NCBI RefSeq assembly: GCF_021261315.1
Contig: NZ_JAJSAX010000003.1
Location: 1-64,000 of the forward strand
Source of the DNA: Epilithonimonas sp. JDS
GTDB lineage: Bacteria > Bacteroidota > Bacteroidia > Flavobacteriales > Weeksellaceae
DNA length: 64,000 nt
Reading direction: 5' to 3'
Position numbers and translations under genes: made by a program. Under the pieces are notes generated by a model. The model was not told where the DNA came from. It saw only the letters and a list, made by a program, of their open reading frames with translations, and searched no databases. Numbering within the stretch: position 1 is the first letter of the stretch; each line of letters starts with the position of its first letter. Shown here piece after piece: positions 25,444 to 35,117 of this stretch.

Positions 25444-26517
25444 TCAATTCAGACGTAGTTTTTTGGAAAAACGATAGAAAAGCAGGGCTAATGACGATAA
25501 AATAACGACTAAAACAAAGATTGTAACAAAACTCCATATTACGTTATTATTACTTTTTTGGATAAAATTTGCATTATCATTAATTACAAGTCTTTCAATC
25601 ATTTCGTTTTGTGATTCAGAAATTTGCAATAATGAATGGTTATATTTATCAAAATAATAAAGGTAATTTTTAGGTTTTTTTCTCAAATAACTATTCTGAG
25701 CCATCAGTCGATAATAAGCAGAAGTCAGCTCTGGATCATATTGAACAAAGTCTTTGACCTTAATAGTATTTAATAAATGACCAGCTCTATCCAAATCTTT
25801 TCTTTTCAAATAGATATCGACCAAGCCCACAGAGGCAAAATATTTATTATAACCCAATCCATCATTTTTGCTGTCCAGAACTTCGATGTAGAGATTTTCT
25901 GCATCTTTGCTTTTCCCGATTGATTCCAGACAAAATGCCTTCTGTACATCTATTAGAAGCTGATTAGTGACAGTTATATTATCTTTGGGTAACCGGTTAT
26001 AAACAGACAATGCCTTGTCAAAATATTTTATAGCAAATTCACAGTTAAGTTCACTTTTGAAGACAATGCCTTTCACATTATATACATTTCCTTGCAAAAA
26101 AAGAAGATCTTTGGGCACGGATATAGCATTCATTAGATTCTCTGCCGCATCTAAATTCTTCTTGGCATCTGCATTCATATTGATTTGCTGATATTGATTT
26201 CCGAGCATCGATAAAAACCTGATCTGATTGATTTTATCGTTATTTTTCTTGGCCATCTCAATGCCGTAATTGCAATTTTTAATAACTTCGCTTATTTCTC
26301 CTAGTACCATTTGTGCATTGACCAACTTTGAAAGAGCATTGACTTTAGAAGCATAATCCTTTGCTTCATGCAACATTTTGGTCGATATGAGTGCTGATTT
26401 TTCAGGATTGGTGAAAATAAGGTCGGTCGCGTCTTTCACATTCTTATTCTTCTCTGTGTTCTGTCCAAATACAGCGAAAACCAAAAAAATCAATAATATG
26501 TTGAGTACAGCTCTCAT
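25444..26517 (-). CDS. TPR protein with C-terminal membrane segment and no DNA-binding domain
   Basis: The 357-residue protein has an N-terminal signal or anchor (MRAVLNILLIFLVFAVFGQ) and a run of TPR-like helical pairs (for example YNVKGIVFKSELNCEFAIKYFDKALSVYNRL). It also has one membrane segment near residues 327-350 (VIWSFVTIFVLVVILSSLALLFYRF) and only a few residues behind it. This is the layout of the periplasmic sensor half of Bacteroidetes TPR-AraC regulators, but the cytoplasmic HTH is absent. The start overlaps the stop of the full TPR-AraC gene by four bases, so the two are made together and may form a sensor pair. Truncation by an early stop is possible, but no HTH remnant follows. 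Confidence 0.75.
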   Translation of the reverse strand: MRAVLNILLIFLVFAVFGQNTEKNKNVKDATDLIFTNPEKSALISTKMLHEAKDYASKVNALSKLVNAQMVLGEISEVIKNCNYGIEMAKKNNDKINQIRFLSMLGNQYQQINMNADAKKNLDAAENLMNAISVPKDLLFLQGNVYNVKGIVFKSELNCEFAIKYFDKALSVYNRLPKDNITVTNQLLIDVQKAFCLESIGKSKDAENLYIEVLDSKNDGLGYNKYFASVGLVDIYLKRKDLDRAGHLLNTIKVKDFVQYDPELTSAYYRLMAQNSYLRKKPKNYLYYFDKYNHSLLQISESQNEMIERLVINDNANFIQKSNNNVIWSFVTIFVLVVILSSLALLFYRFSKKLRLN

Positions 26518-27968
26518 TCGTTTACTTTTTGGAGAAATTCTGTTGGCGAAACATTCATTCTGTTTTTAAAGATCGTTGTAAAAAGGCTGTGGGAGGAAAA
26601 TCCGCACTCGTCTGCAAGATAGCTAACCTTATATTTTCGGTATTCAGGCTCATTTCTGATTTTAGTAACAATGTAATCGATTCGCAGATCGTTAATGTAA
26701 GTATTGAAATTGGAATTTTTATGTTTGTTAACTACTTCGGATAGATATTTAGGATTGGTGTCGAATTGCTGAGACAAAGTCTTTAGCGATACCGTTTTTT
26801 GGATAAATTTCTGATTTTTTTCAAATTCTTCAAGCTTGTTTAATATTCGCTTTTCTGTTTTATCAGGAATGACAAAATTTTTAACCTCTGCATTTATATT
26901 TACTTCTGTTACGGGTTTTGATCTGAATTTGAGCCAGTAAATTAATAGGATAGCAATGATAAAAATCAAAATAATCAAAAAATAGATATACTGAAATACC
27001 TGTTTCTGAACCTGAAGTTTTTCCTCATTCATCCTATTGAGATGATTTACCATCATTGCTTTTGCTACAGATTTTTTTGATTCAATGGTTTGGATAATGT
27101 TAAAATAGTTAGAATTAGCCTTTTCTAAAGTTTTAAATTGATTTATTCCTGCCGAGGCTTTTGCCAGATTTCTGTAGTAATCTGCCTTAAGCTTTATATT
27201 GGAAATACCTGAGGCTGAACTTTGAAAATTTTTTAAAAAATTATAAGCTGCTTGCGGATTATGCTTTTCCAGTTCTATTTTTGCTAAAAAATTAAAAACC
27301 AATATCTCGTAATACAAATCTGGTTTAGTATTTTTTACTAAAGTCAAGGCATAATTTTTTAAAGAAACTGATTCAGTGCTCTTCTCGTCAAGGAGTTCTG
27401 CCAGCCAGATCGTACTCTGAATCAAAGCTTTGCTATTGCCCGCTTTTTCATAATCGTATGAAGCTGATCTTAACATAGATATACTTTCAGATTGAGAAAA
27501 TCCATCGAAACTGTTTCTGTCAATTGCCAAATCAGGAAAAGTCCTCTGTATTGGAAATGGAGTATCTTTTATATCAAAACTGTTGTTATTTAACTTTCGA
27601 CTGAAACCTAAATCCTGACAAAGTTGTGCATATAAATATTGATAATAAAAGAATATTTTTGATTTTCTGTCATCTGAAGCAATTTCTTTTAATTCAGATA
27701 ATACGCCAGTAGCTTCCTCGTAATCGCCTTTTATAAGCAATGATTTTATGCGGAGAATTTGGGCATCAGCAGGTGAAATTTTGGAATAATATTTCAATAG
27801 CGGTACAAGCTTTTGACTGCTATATTGCATCTTGTCTAAAACCTCTTCTCTTAGAATTGATACATCGTTCTGGGTTTGAGAGGTAAATAATCCAATAGCA
27901 CAGACGCAAAGGAGTATTGCAAATCGCTTTGCAAGTTGATTAATCTTTATTTCCTTTAGTGTTGACAT
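26514..27968 (-). CDS. TPR-transmembrane-AraC family regulator
   Basis: From the ATG at 27968 the protein has 484 residues: an N-terminal hydrophobic stretch (FAILLCVCAIGLFT) and periplasmic TPR-like helices. One membrane segment follows (FQYIYFLIILIFIIAILLIYW, about residues 332-352). A C-terminal AraC-type HTH contains LSQQFDTNPKYLSEVVNKHK and DECGFSSHSLFTTIFKNRMN. Such one-component regulators are common in Flavobacteriia. They are thought to sense something in the periplasm and control nearby genes. The frame is open to an ATG at 28010; both starts are possible, and I favour 27968 because it gives a short N-tail before the hydrophobic stretch. Its neighbours suggest control of the secretion operon at 18423-25205, which is read in the same direction. 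Confidence 0.85.
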   Translation of the reverse strand: MSTLKEIKINQLAKRFAILLCVCAIGLFTSQTQNDVSILREEVLDKMQYSSQKLVPLLKYYSKISPADAQILRIKSLLIKGDYEEATGVLSELKEIASDDRKSKIFFYYQYLYAQLCQDLGFSRKLNNNSFDIKDTPFPIQRTFPDLAIDRNSFDGFSQSESISMLRSASYDYEKAGNSKALIQSTIWLAELLDEKSTESVSLKNYALTLVKNTKPDLYYEILVFNFLAKIELEKHNPQAAYNFLKNFQSSASGISNIKLKADYYRNLAKASAGINQFKTLEKANSNYFNIIQTIESKKSVAKAMMVNHLNRMNEEKLQVQKQVFQYIYFLIILIFIIAILLIYWLKFRSKPVTEVNINAEVKNFVIPDKTEKRILNKLEEFEKNQKFIQKTVSLKTLSQQFDTNPKYLSEVVNKHKNSNFNTYINDLRIDYIVTKIRNEPEYRKYKVSYLADECGFSSHSLFTTIFKNRMNVSPTEFLQKVNE

Positions 27969-28287
27969 TATATGAATTAACAAAAATAGGTAATAAATTT
28001 CTCTTTTCAATATAGTAAGTTTTTTACAATCTCCGATACTTGATAGATGTATAAAAGGCAGCAGAGTAAAAGTGTAGAATCTTAGGAAGTTATTTAAACT
28101 GAGTTTTTATCTTTTGACAGCTTCTCAATTATTTTAACGCAACGAGTAATACAGGAATGATTTAGCAGTTGTGTTCTATCATCGAAATCGTCAAAAAAAC
28201 TTTCAAATAAGTAGCACTATTTCGTTGAAAACTATATAGATAATCAAATTAATCAAAAATATCAAGGTCCAATTATTTAATTTAATT

Positions 28288-29635
28288 TTACTAGAATTCA
28301 GTTGGAAATTGATTAATAACATCTTCACCCCTGTTCCAAACGAAGAAAATTATGAAGTTTATGTTTCTGAACTAAATACGTTTGCGGGAATGCTCACGCA
28401 GCCTAAACTATATTCAGAACTAAATATTCCAATTGTCGAAACACAGAGGTCTATCGACATCAGTGCTTGGAGAGGCAAAAAGATATATATTGGTATAAGA
28501 CATCACAATACAAGTTGTGAAATCCCGACTACATCCTCCTATTCATCCCTTCAGATTGATGATTTAACAGTTTCAAAAGTTTTAGGATGTACCACCGCTA
28601 GTATCCACAGTCTTTATTCATTCCGACATTAGACGGCGTGATAAATACCATAGTAAGTGATGGTGCAACAGGAGAATATTCCTTGGTTCAATTAAAAGCT
28701 GGCGTTACCTATTTCTTCTCAACGTCTAATACAAGCATTTATAATACAATAGCTACAGAATCACAAGATATTTTAACTAGTGGAATTGGTGAATTGACTT
28801 ACGTTTCTCTCGTAGACCAAAAAATTCGTTTTTATTCACATAAAAATACCAGCTGTGCAGGAGATCTATCTGTTTTCTTTGCGAGATATGTAAGAACTCT
28901 GACAGCTTGCGAAGAAAATAAGGTTACAGGTATTTCCAGTCAATATTTCGAACTGGGAGGTGCTACAAACCAGAGATTGGCAGTAGATATAAGTGCATCT
29001 TCCACCGGTAATTTTTCTGTATGGTTTAGAACCTATTATGACAGCGAATGCAACCACATTCAAGATTACTTTCTATAAAAACACAACGTCTAATCTTCCT
29101 GGTAATGTTTTAACAACCAAAACTCCAACTTCTGCTAAAAAAGAACTCGTAGCAGGAAACTTTTACAAATACATCTTGGTTTTCGATGCACCAGTCGTAA
29201 TAGATACGGGAAAAACTTATTGGATGGAAGTCGAGACCAACGCAACAGGATGGCACTCTATCCATACTTCTCATTTCGGAAATTTTGGAGCTGGTAATAA
29301 TGATCAAACTGGTGGGCAATGGGCAAGCTTGCAGGAGGTTGGTGTTGATTTCGCTTACAGCATTCTTTGTTCTGCTTACCTTGGAACCCAATGATAATCA
29401 ACTGGCAACCAAAATAAAATACTATCCTAATCCGGTAATTGACGAACTGCATTTGCAAACTGATAAAAAAATCAAGGATCTCAATGTTTACAATATTGCC
29501 GGTCAGAAAATATATTAATCATCTAAAATCGCAGATAATAAACTGGATAAGAGAAAATACCCCAAAGGAATTTATATTTTAACAATTAAATTTGTACATG
29601 GAAAATATGAAACCATCAAAGTAATTAAAAAATAG
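28288..29635 (+). pseudogene. Decayed T9SS adhesin gene (choice-of-anchor J type)
   Basis: Four or more frames carry pieces of one protein in order. First comes a C-terminal part of a cleaved-adhesin/choice-of-anchor J domain (YEVYVSE, IDISAWRGKKIYIGIRHHN, LQIDDLTVSKVLG; 28309-28632). A beta-rich middle follows (28638-29078), switching frame near 29045 to ATTFKITFYKN and YWMEVETNATGW (to 29394). Next is the T9SS piece IKYYPNPVIDELHLQTD (to 29518), and after a stop the end piece YPKGIYILTIKF (to 29635). No start codon or signal peptide remains, so the N-terminal part is lost. Several frameshifts and an in-frame stop exclude a single sequencing error. It was probably a large secreted adhesin. 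Confidence 0.8.
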
Positions 29636-29659
29636 ATACACAGTATCTTTTCTTAAAAT

Positions 29660-29690
29660 GTCCGGTTTATTCGGGCCTTTTTTTTATTTT
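29660..29690 (+). terminator. Weak terminator behind the decayed adhesin
   Basis: A 5-bp stem GTCCG/CGGGC (one G-T pair) with a 7-base loop is followed by a run of T. It starts 24 bases after the last stop of the decayed gene. Confidence 0.5.
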
Positions 29691-29863
29691 AATCTCAAAA
29701 TTTATAGTTAAACAAAAAAAATGATATCTTCTATATTAATTACCAAATCATTGTTTCCAAGCTGTTATAGCACAGAGCTTACTTACATTACATAGCACAC
29801 CTTCAAAACGTTATCTATACCTGCCATCAAATGGCTCGAATAGAGTGCTGGCATGTTAGAAAC

Positions 29864-29903
29864 ACCGACAGTTGAAGTTTTTCACTTCTTTGTCGGTTTT
29901 TTT
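29864..29903 (+). terminator. Hairpin with T tail
   Basis: The arms ACCGACA and TGTCGGT pair, with an inner TGAAGT/ACTTC stem, and TTTTTTT follows on the plus strand. No intact plus-strand gene precedes it, so it may be a leftover of the decayed region. Confidence 0.6.
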
Positions 29904-30054
29904 ATTTCCTAACTATTGATAATCAAAGCGATGCTTTCAGCAAAACTGTTGATTATTTCGTTTAAAAATACTGACCATCAAAGAATTATTTATTCCAAAA
30001 CATAACTTTTTCCAATTTTAGAACAATTTAAAAACGGGGAGTTAAAACAAAAAA

Positions 30055-30852
30055 TTATGACTTCAAATAATCCTTTATGATTTCCAACACACCAAATTCA
30101 TCATTTGAAAGGGCAGAAAAAGACGCAACCTTTTTCACAGAAGAATGTGCATTCTTCACAGCAAATGAATACTTTGATTTTTGCAACATGGTAATGTCAT
30201 TCATATAATCGCCAAATGACATCGTTTCGGAAGGTAAAATATTCAATTTTTTCTGGAGAATTTCTAACGCTTTGCCTTTGTTGATGTTTCGGTTCATAAT
30301 ATCAACCCAATATTTTCCGGAAATCACGACTTCAAGGTTTTTTTTCTCAAAATTTTTGAGGTAAGGATAAAGATTTTCTTCAGATCCTTCGGGATGATAT
30401 ATTGCAATTTTAAACGTATTATCCTCTAATTCAGTTGTTAGGTCATCTATTTTTTGATTTTCCGTATAATATCTGGTAAAATACTTGACGAATTGTTCAT
30501 CGTCACTTTCATAATAGGCTTTTTTCTTCGCTGACAATACCGTTCTTGCGCCAGGAATTTCACGAATGATTTCGATGATTTCCTTTACAAATGAGTTTTC
30601 TAATTTGTCTGCAAAAAGCTCTTCATTCTTATAAATCACATAACCTCCGTTTTCAGCAATAAAGCCGATTTCGTTTTCTATTTCTTTAAAATACTGAGTA
30701 ATTCCGGGCATCTGTCTGCCACTGGCAGGAATAAAAAGGATATTTCTTTTTTTTAGTTCTTCATAGATTGCAGGAAAATCCGGACTCACTTCATAATTTG
30801 AATTTAGAAAAGTACCATCCATATCTGTGACAATCAGTTTAATATTTGTCAT
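30055..30852 (-). CDS. HAD-superfamily phosphatase, Cof type
   Basis: This 265-residue hydrolase shows motif I VTDMDGTFLNS (nucleophile D and acid D), an LFIPASGR stretch for motif II and a C-terminal SFGDYMNDITML for motif IV. A Cof-type (C2B) cap lies between. Such enzymes remove phosphate from sugar phosphates or nucleotides such as FMN. It is the last gene of the run transaldolase-transketolase-galK-galT, 70 bases after galT, so a sugar phosphate is a reasonable guess. The length and motif set are normal. No signal peptide is present; it acts in the cytoplasm. Confidence 0.88.
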   Translation of the reverse strand: MTNIKLIVTDMDGTFLNSNYEVSPDFPAIYEELKKRNILFIPASGRQMPGITQYFKEIENEIGFIAENGGYVIYKNEELFADKLENSFVKEIIEIIREIPGARTVLSAKKKAYYESDDEQFVKYFTRYYTENQKIDDLTTELEDNTFKIAIYHPEGSEENLYPYLKNFEKKNLEVVISGKYWVDIMNRNINKGKALEILQKKLNILPSETMSFGDYMNDITMLQKSKYSFAVKNAHSSVKKVASFSALSNDEFGVLEIIKDYLKS

Positions 30853-30922
30853 AAAAGTATCTTATAAAAAAGACTAAACGAATCTTTTTGATTTAATTAA
30901 AATTAAAATTTGCTGTTTAATA

Positions 30923-31996
30923 TTATCGGCATTTATAATGTACAACCGAAAGATTTTTCAATATTTCCGCACTTTGTTCTGCCGTAATGTCACGCTGTGC
31001 TTCGGCCAGCATTTCGTAGCCAACCATAAATTTTTTGACTTCTGCATTTCGCAACAAGGGCGGATAAAAATGTATATGAAAATGCCATTCCGGATGTGGT
31101 TTTCCATCAGTTGGCGATTGATGAATTCCCGCTGAATAGGGAAATGAAATCTCAAAAAGATTATCGTATTTTATGGTTAAATCTTTTATTATCGCCGCTA
31201 AAGAAAGTTTTTCAGAGTCAGACAATTCCAAAATATTTTCAGCCTTTTTCTTGCTTATAATCATCGTTTCATAAGGCCATATTGCCCAGAACGGAACCAT
31301 AGCTACAAAATCTTCATTTTCAAGAATGATTCTTTCGTTGATTTCCAACTCTCTTTTCACATAATCTTCCAAAAGAGAAGTTCCATTTTTATCAAAGTAT
31401 TTTTTCAGATTTTCCTGTGTTCTCAAAACTGTAGACGGAATCGAAGATTGTGCCCAGATTTGTCCATGTGGGTGCGGATTGCTGCAACCCATCACACTTC
31501 CTTTGTTTTCAAAAATCTGAACGTGGTTGATGTAATCTTCTGCTCCCAAATCTTCGTACTGCTGCCGCCAGACATCAACTACGTTTTTAATGTCATCAAC
31601 TTCCATTTCCGGTAAAGTAAGGCTGTGATTTTCCGAAAAACAAATGACTCTGTTGATGCCACGTTCCGGTTTTAATGAAAAAAAATCTGACTGTTCATCA
31701 GAAAATTCAACATTATCTTTCATCAAAGAACCAAAGTCGTTCTCAAAAACAAAAACACCTTGGTAATCAGGATTTTTATCACCGTTCACACGTACATTTC
31801 CGGAACATAAGTAACAATTCGGGTCGTGAGCAGGAAGTTTTTGTTCGGCTACTTTTTCGGTTTGTCCCTGCCAGGGTCGGTTGGCTCTTTGTGGAGATAC
31901 CAGAATCCACTCATCCAAAAGCGGATTGTATCTTCTGTGAGGATGTTTTTTCTGATCAAACGACGAATTCATTACTTTTGTATTCATTAATTCCAT
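30923..31996 (-). CDS. galT: Galactose-1-phosphate uridylyltransferase (GalT)
   Basis: GalT swaps UMP between UDP-glucose and galactose 1-phosphate in the Leloir pathway. Visible signs are RRYNPLLDEWILVSPQRANRP at the N-terminus, a zinc cysteine pair in CYLCSGNVR, and the active-site motif NPHPHGQIWAQS with the nucleophilic histidine. A further HPEWHFHIHFYPPLLR stretch holds the second His triad. At 357 residues it has the normal length. The gene overlaps the upstream galK by up to 41 bases; starting at the second or third methionine (31987 or 31972) would reduce the overlap. Coupled with galK, it metabolises galactose released from arabinogalactan side chains or galactosides. Confidence 0.92.
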   Translation of the reverse strand: MELMNTKVMNSSFDQKKHPHRRYNPLLDEWILVSPQRANRPWQGQTEKVAEQKLPAHDPNCYLCSGNVRVNGDKNPDYQGVFVFENDFGSLMKDNVEFSDEQSDFFSLKPERGINRVICFSENHSLTLPEMEVDDIKNVVDVWRQQYEDLGAEDYINHVQIFENKGSVMGCSNPHPHGQIWAQSSIPSTVLRTQENLKKYFDKNGTSLLEDYVKRELEINERIILENEDFVAMVPFWAIWPYETMIISKKKAENILELSDSEKLSLAAIIKDLTIKYDNLFEISFPYSAGIHQSPTDGKPHPEWHFHIHFYPPLLRNAEVKKFMVGYEMLAEAQRDITAEQSAEILKNLSVVHYKCR

Positions 31997-33143
31997 CCGA
32001 TATTTTTACACGGTACACTTTCATTTCGATTTCAAAATCTGCTTTGTATTTTTTGTTGATGTTTTCAATCACTTCATCCACATTTTCATCTTTAATAAGA
32101 TTGATGCTGCATCCTCCGAAACCGCCGCCCATTATTCTTGCGCCCAAAACTCCGTATTCCTTTAAAGTTTCCTCAACCAAAAAATCGAGTTCTTTACAAC
32201 TCACTTCAAACTCTGTTGAAAGTCCTGAATGTGTTTCAATTAGAAGCTGTCCTAAATATTTTACATTGCCTTCTGATAAAGCTTTTGCAGCCTTTTCTAC
32301 TCTTTTTATTTCTTTCAGAAGATACAGACATCTTTTGTAAGACGTCTCTCCTATTTCAGCTCTCACATTATCAAGCATTGAAAAGCTGAAATCTCTGAAT
32401 TTCTCTACTTCCGGGAATTTTTCCCATAAAACTTTTTTACCGTTATCGACATCATTTCTCCTGTCATTATAGCCGGAAGTCATATGCGTGTGTTTTACAC
32501 AACTGTCAAAAAGCACAAGACTATAACCATCCAGATTAGCCTCAAAATATTGGTGCTCCAGAGAATTGCAGTCGAGCATAATTACTTTATTCTCTTTACC
32601 AAAAACGGATGCAAACTGATCCATAATTCCGCATTTTACTCCAACAAAGGTATGTTCGGATTTCTGACCGATAAGCGCCAGTTCTTTTTTGGTTAATTTT
32701 AAATCAAAAATCTGGTTGAGAATATAGGCAAATCCGCATTCTAAAGCTGCCGAAGATGATAACCCGGAACCCATCGGAATCGTACTGCTAAAAGCGATTT
32801 GCAAGCCTCCAGTGTGTTTTCCGCTTTCCTGAATGGCATTGAAAACGCCTAGCAAATAATTGACCCAAGTCTGCTCAACCGGAGTTTGTTTTTGATGAAT
32901 ATTAAAACTGAAAGATTCATTAAAATCTTTCGCAAAAAAAGTACAGGTTTCTGAGTCATCCACCTTTTTCACGGCAAAACAAATATGTTTGTCGATAGCA
33001 GCAGGAAGAACAAAGCCATCACTGTAATCAACGTGTTCGCCGATAATATTAATTCTTCCGGGAGCCAGAAAAAAACTTTCAGGCTTAGACTGAAAGGCAT
33101 ATTGAAACGCCTCTTTGGTACGATTGATTAATTTCTCCTGCAT
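31956..33143 (-). CDS. galK: Galactokinase (GalK)
   Basis: GalK phosphorylates galactose with ATP. The signature PGRINIIGEHVDYSDGFVLP and the GHMP-kinase ATP loop PMGSGLSSSAALECGFA are present, and the C-terminal motif GVLGARIMGGGFGG closes the active site. From the ATG at 33143 the protein has 395 residues, the usual size. The frame stays open to 33218, but that extension is encoded by a dispersed inverted repeat (33211-33262) and is unlike any GalK, so I reject it. The gene overlaps galT at its 3' end and lies 156 bases downstream of the transketolase subunit gene, in the same direction. Confidence 0.92.
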   Translation of the reverse strand: MQEKLINRTKEAFQYAFQSKPESFFLAPGRINIIGEHVDYSDGFVLPAAIDKHICFAVKKVDDSETCTFFAKDFNESFSFNIHQKQTPVEQTWVNYLLGVFNAIQESGKHTGGLQIAFSSTIPMGSGLSSSAALECGFAYILNQIFDLKLTKKELALIGQKSEHTFVGVKCGIMDQFASVFGKENKVIMLDCNSLEHQYFEANLDGYSLVLFDSCVKHTHMTSGYNDRRNDVDNGKKVLWEKFPEVEKFRDFSFSMLDNVRAEIGETSYKRCLYLLKEIKRVEKAAKALSEGNVKYLGQLLIETHSGLSTEFEVSCKELDFLVEETLKEYGVLGARIMGGGFGGCSINLIKDENVDEVIENINKKYKADFEIEMKVYRVKISDGINEYKSNEFVV

Positions 33144-33210
33144 AGATGACTGCAATTTATGATTTTTTGAGTGATTGAGTTTTAAGATTCTGATATTTTC
33201 TTTAATGCAA

Positions 33211-33262
33211 TTTGTCATTATGTAAAAATCTCATCAGCTTAGATTCCTACAGAATGACAAAT
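33211..33262. repeat. Dispersed imperfect inverted repeat
   Basis: The ends TTTGTCATT and AATGACAAA pair, with inner TGTA/TACA and AATCT/AGATT blocks. I recall this as a frequent intergenic repeat of Chryseobacterium-type genomes (TTTGTCATTCC type). A related element lies at 54484-54567. Confidence 0.6.
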
Positions 33263-33299
33263 GGCTATAGATATTAAAATATCTCTCTATCAACCAAAA

Positions 33300-34253
33300 C
33301 TATTTCCTTTTCATAACTTTTTTTACAGCTTCGACAATGGATTCTGCATTAAGTCCATATTTTTCCATCAATTCAGCTGGCGTTCCACTTTCTCCGAAAC
33401 TGTCGTTTACCGCAACATATTCCTGAGGTGCCAAATACTCTGTAATCAAAAGCTGCGCAACGCTGTCACCCAATCCGCCAAGTTTATTATGTTCTTCAGC
33501 TGTTACGATACAACCTGTTTTTTTAATTGATTTTAAAATCGCTTCAGAATCCAGCGGCTTAATCGTATGGATATTAATAATTTCTGCATCAATTCCTTCC
33601 GCTTCCAAGATCTCCCCAGCTTTTATGGCTTCCCAAACCAGATGTCCCGTTGCAACAATCGTCACATCTTTTCCTTCATTCACCATCCAAGCTTTTCCGA
33701 TTTCGAAAGTTTGATTTTCATCCGTAAAAACGGGAATCACTGGTCTTCCGAATCTCAGATAAACAGGACCTTCGTAATCTGCAATCGCAATAGTTGCCGC
33801 CTTGGTCTGGTTGTAATCGCAAGTATTGATGACCGTCATTCCAGGAAGCATTTTCATTAATCCAATATCTTCCAAAATCTGATGTGTTGCGCCATCTTCG
33901 CCCAATGTCAATCCTGCGTGAGAAGCACAAATCTTCACATTTTTATCGGAATAAGCCACCGACTGACGAATCTGATCGTAAACTCTTCCGGTAGAAAAAT
34001 TGGCAAATGTTCCTGTAAACGGAATCTTGCCTTCGATTGCCAAACCTGCTGCAATCCCAATCATATTGGCTTCTGCAATCCCGATCTGGAAGAATCTTTC
34101 AGGTGCTTTTTCAATGAATTTTTCCATCTTCAAAGAACCAATGAGGTCGGCACAAAGTGCTACAACATCTGGGTTTTTATCTGCAAGCTCTGCCAATCCG
34201 GCTCCGAATCCGCTTCTGGTATCTTTACTTTCTGTGTATGTGTATTTTTTCAT
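33300..34253 (-). CDS. Transketolase, C-terminal subunit
   Basis: This 317-residue protein holds the pyrimidine-binding and C-terminal domains of transketolase: FTGTFANFSTGRVYDQIRQS, the catalytic-region CASHAGLTLGEDGATHQ, and a C-terminal VTAEEHNKLGGLGDSVAQ. Together with the N-terminal subunit, encoded 12 bases upstream, it makes a split transketolase that shuttles two-carbon units between sugar phosphates, using thiamine diphosphate. The split form is common in Bacteroidetes beside the fused form. It joins pentose phosphate from arabinose and xylose to central metabolism. The operon has a candidate AraR site in front of its first gene (35795). Confidence 0.9.
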   Translation of the reverse strand: MKKYTYTESKDTRSGFGAGLAELADKNPDVVALCADLIGSLKMEKFIEKAPERFFQIGIAEANMIGIAAGLAIEGKIPFTGTFANFSTGRVYDQIRQSVAYSDKNVKICASHAGLTLGEDGATHQILEDIGLMKMLPGMTVINTCDYNQTKAATIAIADYEGPVYLRFGRPVIPVFTDENQTFEIGKAWMVNEGKDVTIVATGHLVWEAIKAGEILEAEGIDAEIINIHTIKPLDSEAILKSIKKTGCIVTAEEHNKLGGLGDSVAQLLITEYLAPQEYVAVNDSFGESGTPAELMEKYGLNAESIVEAVKKVMKRK

Positions 34254-34265
34254 TAATTCAAAATT

Positions 34266-35114
34266 TTAATAATCTCCCAAAGTTTCTTCTAATTGATCCA
34301 ATGCTTTTGCCAGTTGCTCATCATTCGGCGCTTTCCCGTGCCACGCATGTGTTCCCATCATATAATCTACGCCGTGACCCATTCCGGTTTTGAGCAAAAT
34401 ACAGATTGGCTGTCCTTTTCCGGTTAGAGATTTGGCTTGATCCAAGACATTAAGAATTTCTTCAAGATCATTTCCGTTTTCTACTTCCAGAACTTTCCAG
34501 TCAAAAGCTTCGAATTTTGTTTTAAGGCTTCCCAGTGAAAGAACTTTTGAAGTTGGTCCATCAATTTGTTGTCCGTTGTAATCAATGGTTGCAATGAGAT
34601 TATCAACCTTATTGTGAGATGCATACATTATAGCTTCCCAGTTTTGCCCTTCCTGCAATTCGCCATCGCCGTGAAGACTGAAAATCAGATTCTCATCTTT
34701 ATCCAGTTTTTTACCAACAGCGTGACCGATTGCCACCGACAAACCCTGACCAAGAGAACCCGAAGCTATGCGGATTCCCGGCAGACCTTCGTGAGTGGTT
34801 GGATGGCCTTGTAATCTGGAATTTAGTTTTCTGAAAGTCAATAATTCTGATTTATCAAAATAACCGGCGTGCGCCAAAATGCTGTAGAAAACCGGTGAAA
34901 TATGACCATTGGAAAGATAAAACGCATCTTCACCTTTGGCTTTCATATCGAAGCCTTCTTTTCTTTTCATCACGTCAAAATAAAGCGCAACTAGAAAATC
35001 TGTACAACCTAGCGAACCGCCCGGATGACCAGACTGACAAGCGTGAACCATTCTTACAATATCCCTTCTCACTTGAGAAGCGATGTTTTGGAGTTTTGAA
35101 ATATCGTGAGCCAT
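34266..35114 (-). CDS. Transketolase, N-terminal subunit
   Basis: The 282-residue protein carries the thiamine-diphosphate-binding half: VHACQSGHPGGSLGCTDFLV, NGHISPVFYSILAHAGYF, then the cofactor motif HGDGELQEGQNWEAIMYASH ending near IATIDYNGQQIDGP. The length matches stand-alone N-terminal subunits. The stop codon lies 12 bases before the C-terminal subunit and the start lies 3 bases after the transaldolase-type gene, so the three are one unit. The partner contributes the rest of the active site across the dimer. Confidence 0.9.
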   Translation of the reverse strand: MAHDISKLQNIASQVRRDIVRMVHACQSGHPGGSLGCTDFLVALYFDVMKRKEGFDMKAKGEDAFYLSNGHISPVFYSILAHAGYFDKSELLTFRKLNSRLQGHPTTHEGLPGIRIASGSLGQGLSVAIGHAVGKKLDKDENLIFSLHGDGELQEGQNWEAIMYASHNKVDNLIATIDYNGQQIDGPTSKVLSLGSLKTKFEAFDWKVLEVENGNDLEEILNVLDQAKSLTGKGQPICILLKTGMGHGVDYMMGTHAWHGKAPNDEQLAKALDQLEETLGDY

Positions 35115-35117
35115 TAA

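Larger units (their letters stand above)
29636..30054. other. Gene-free gap between the decayed adhesin and the HAD gene
   Basis: This stretch of 419 bases is AT-rich and contains two hairpins with T tails on the plus strand, annotated separately. I see no reading frame with family resemblance, no repeat of the types found elsewhere in the window and no RNA gene. Confidence 0.6.
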
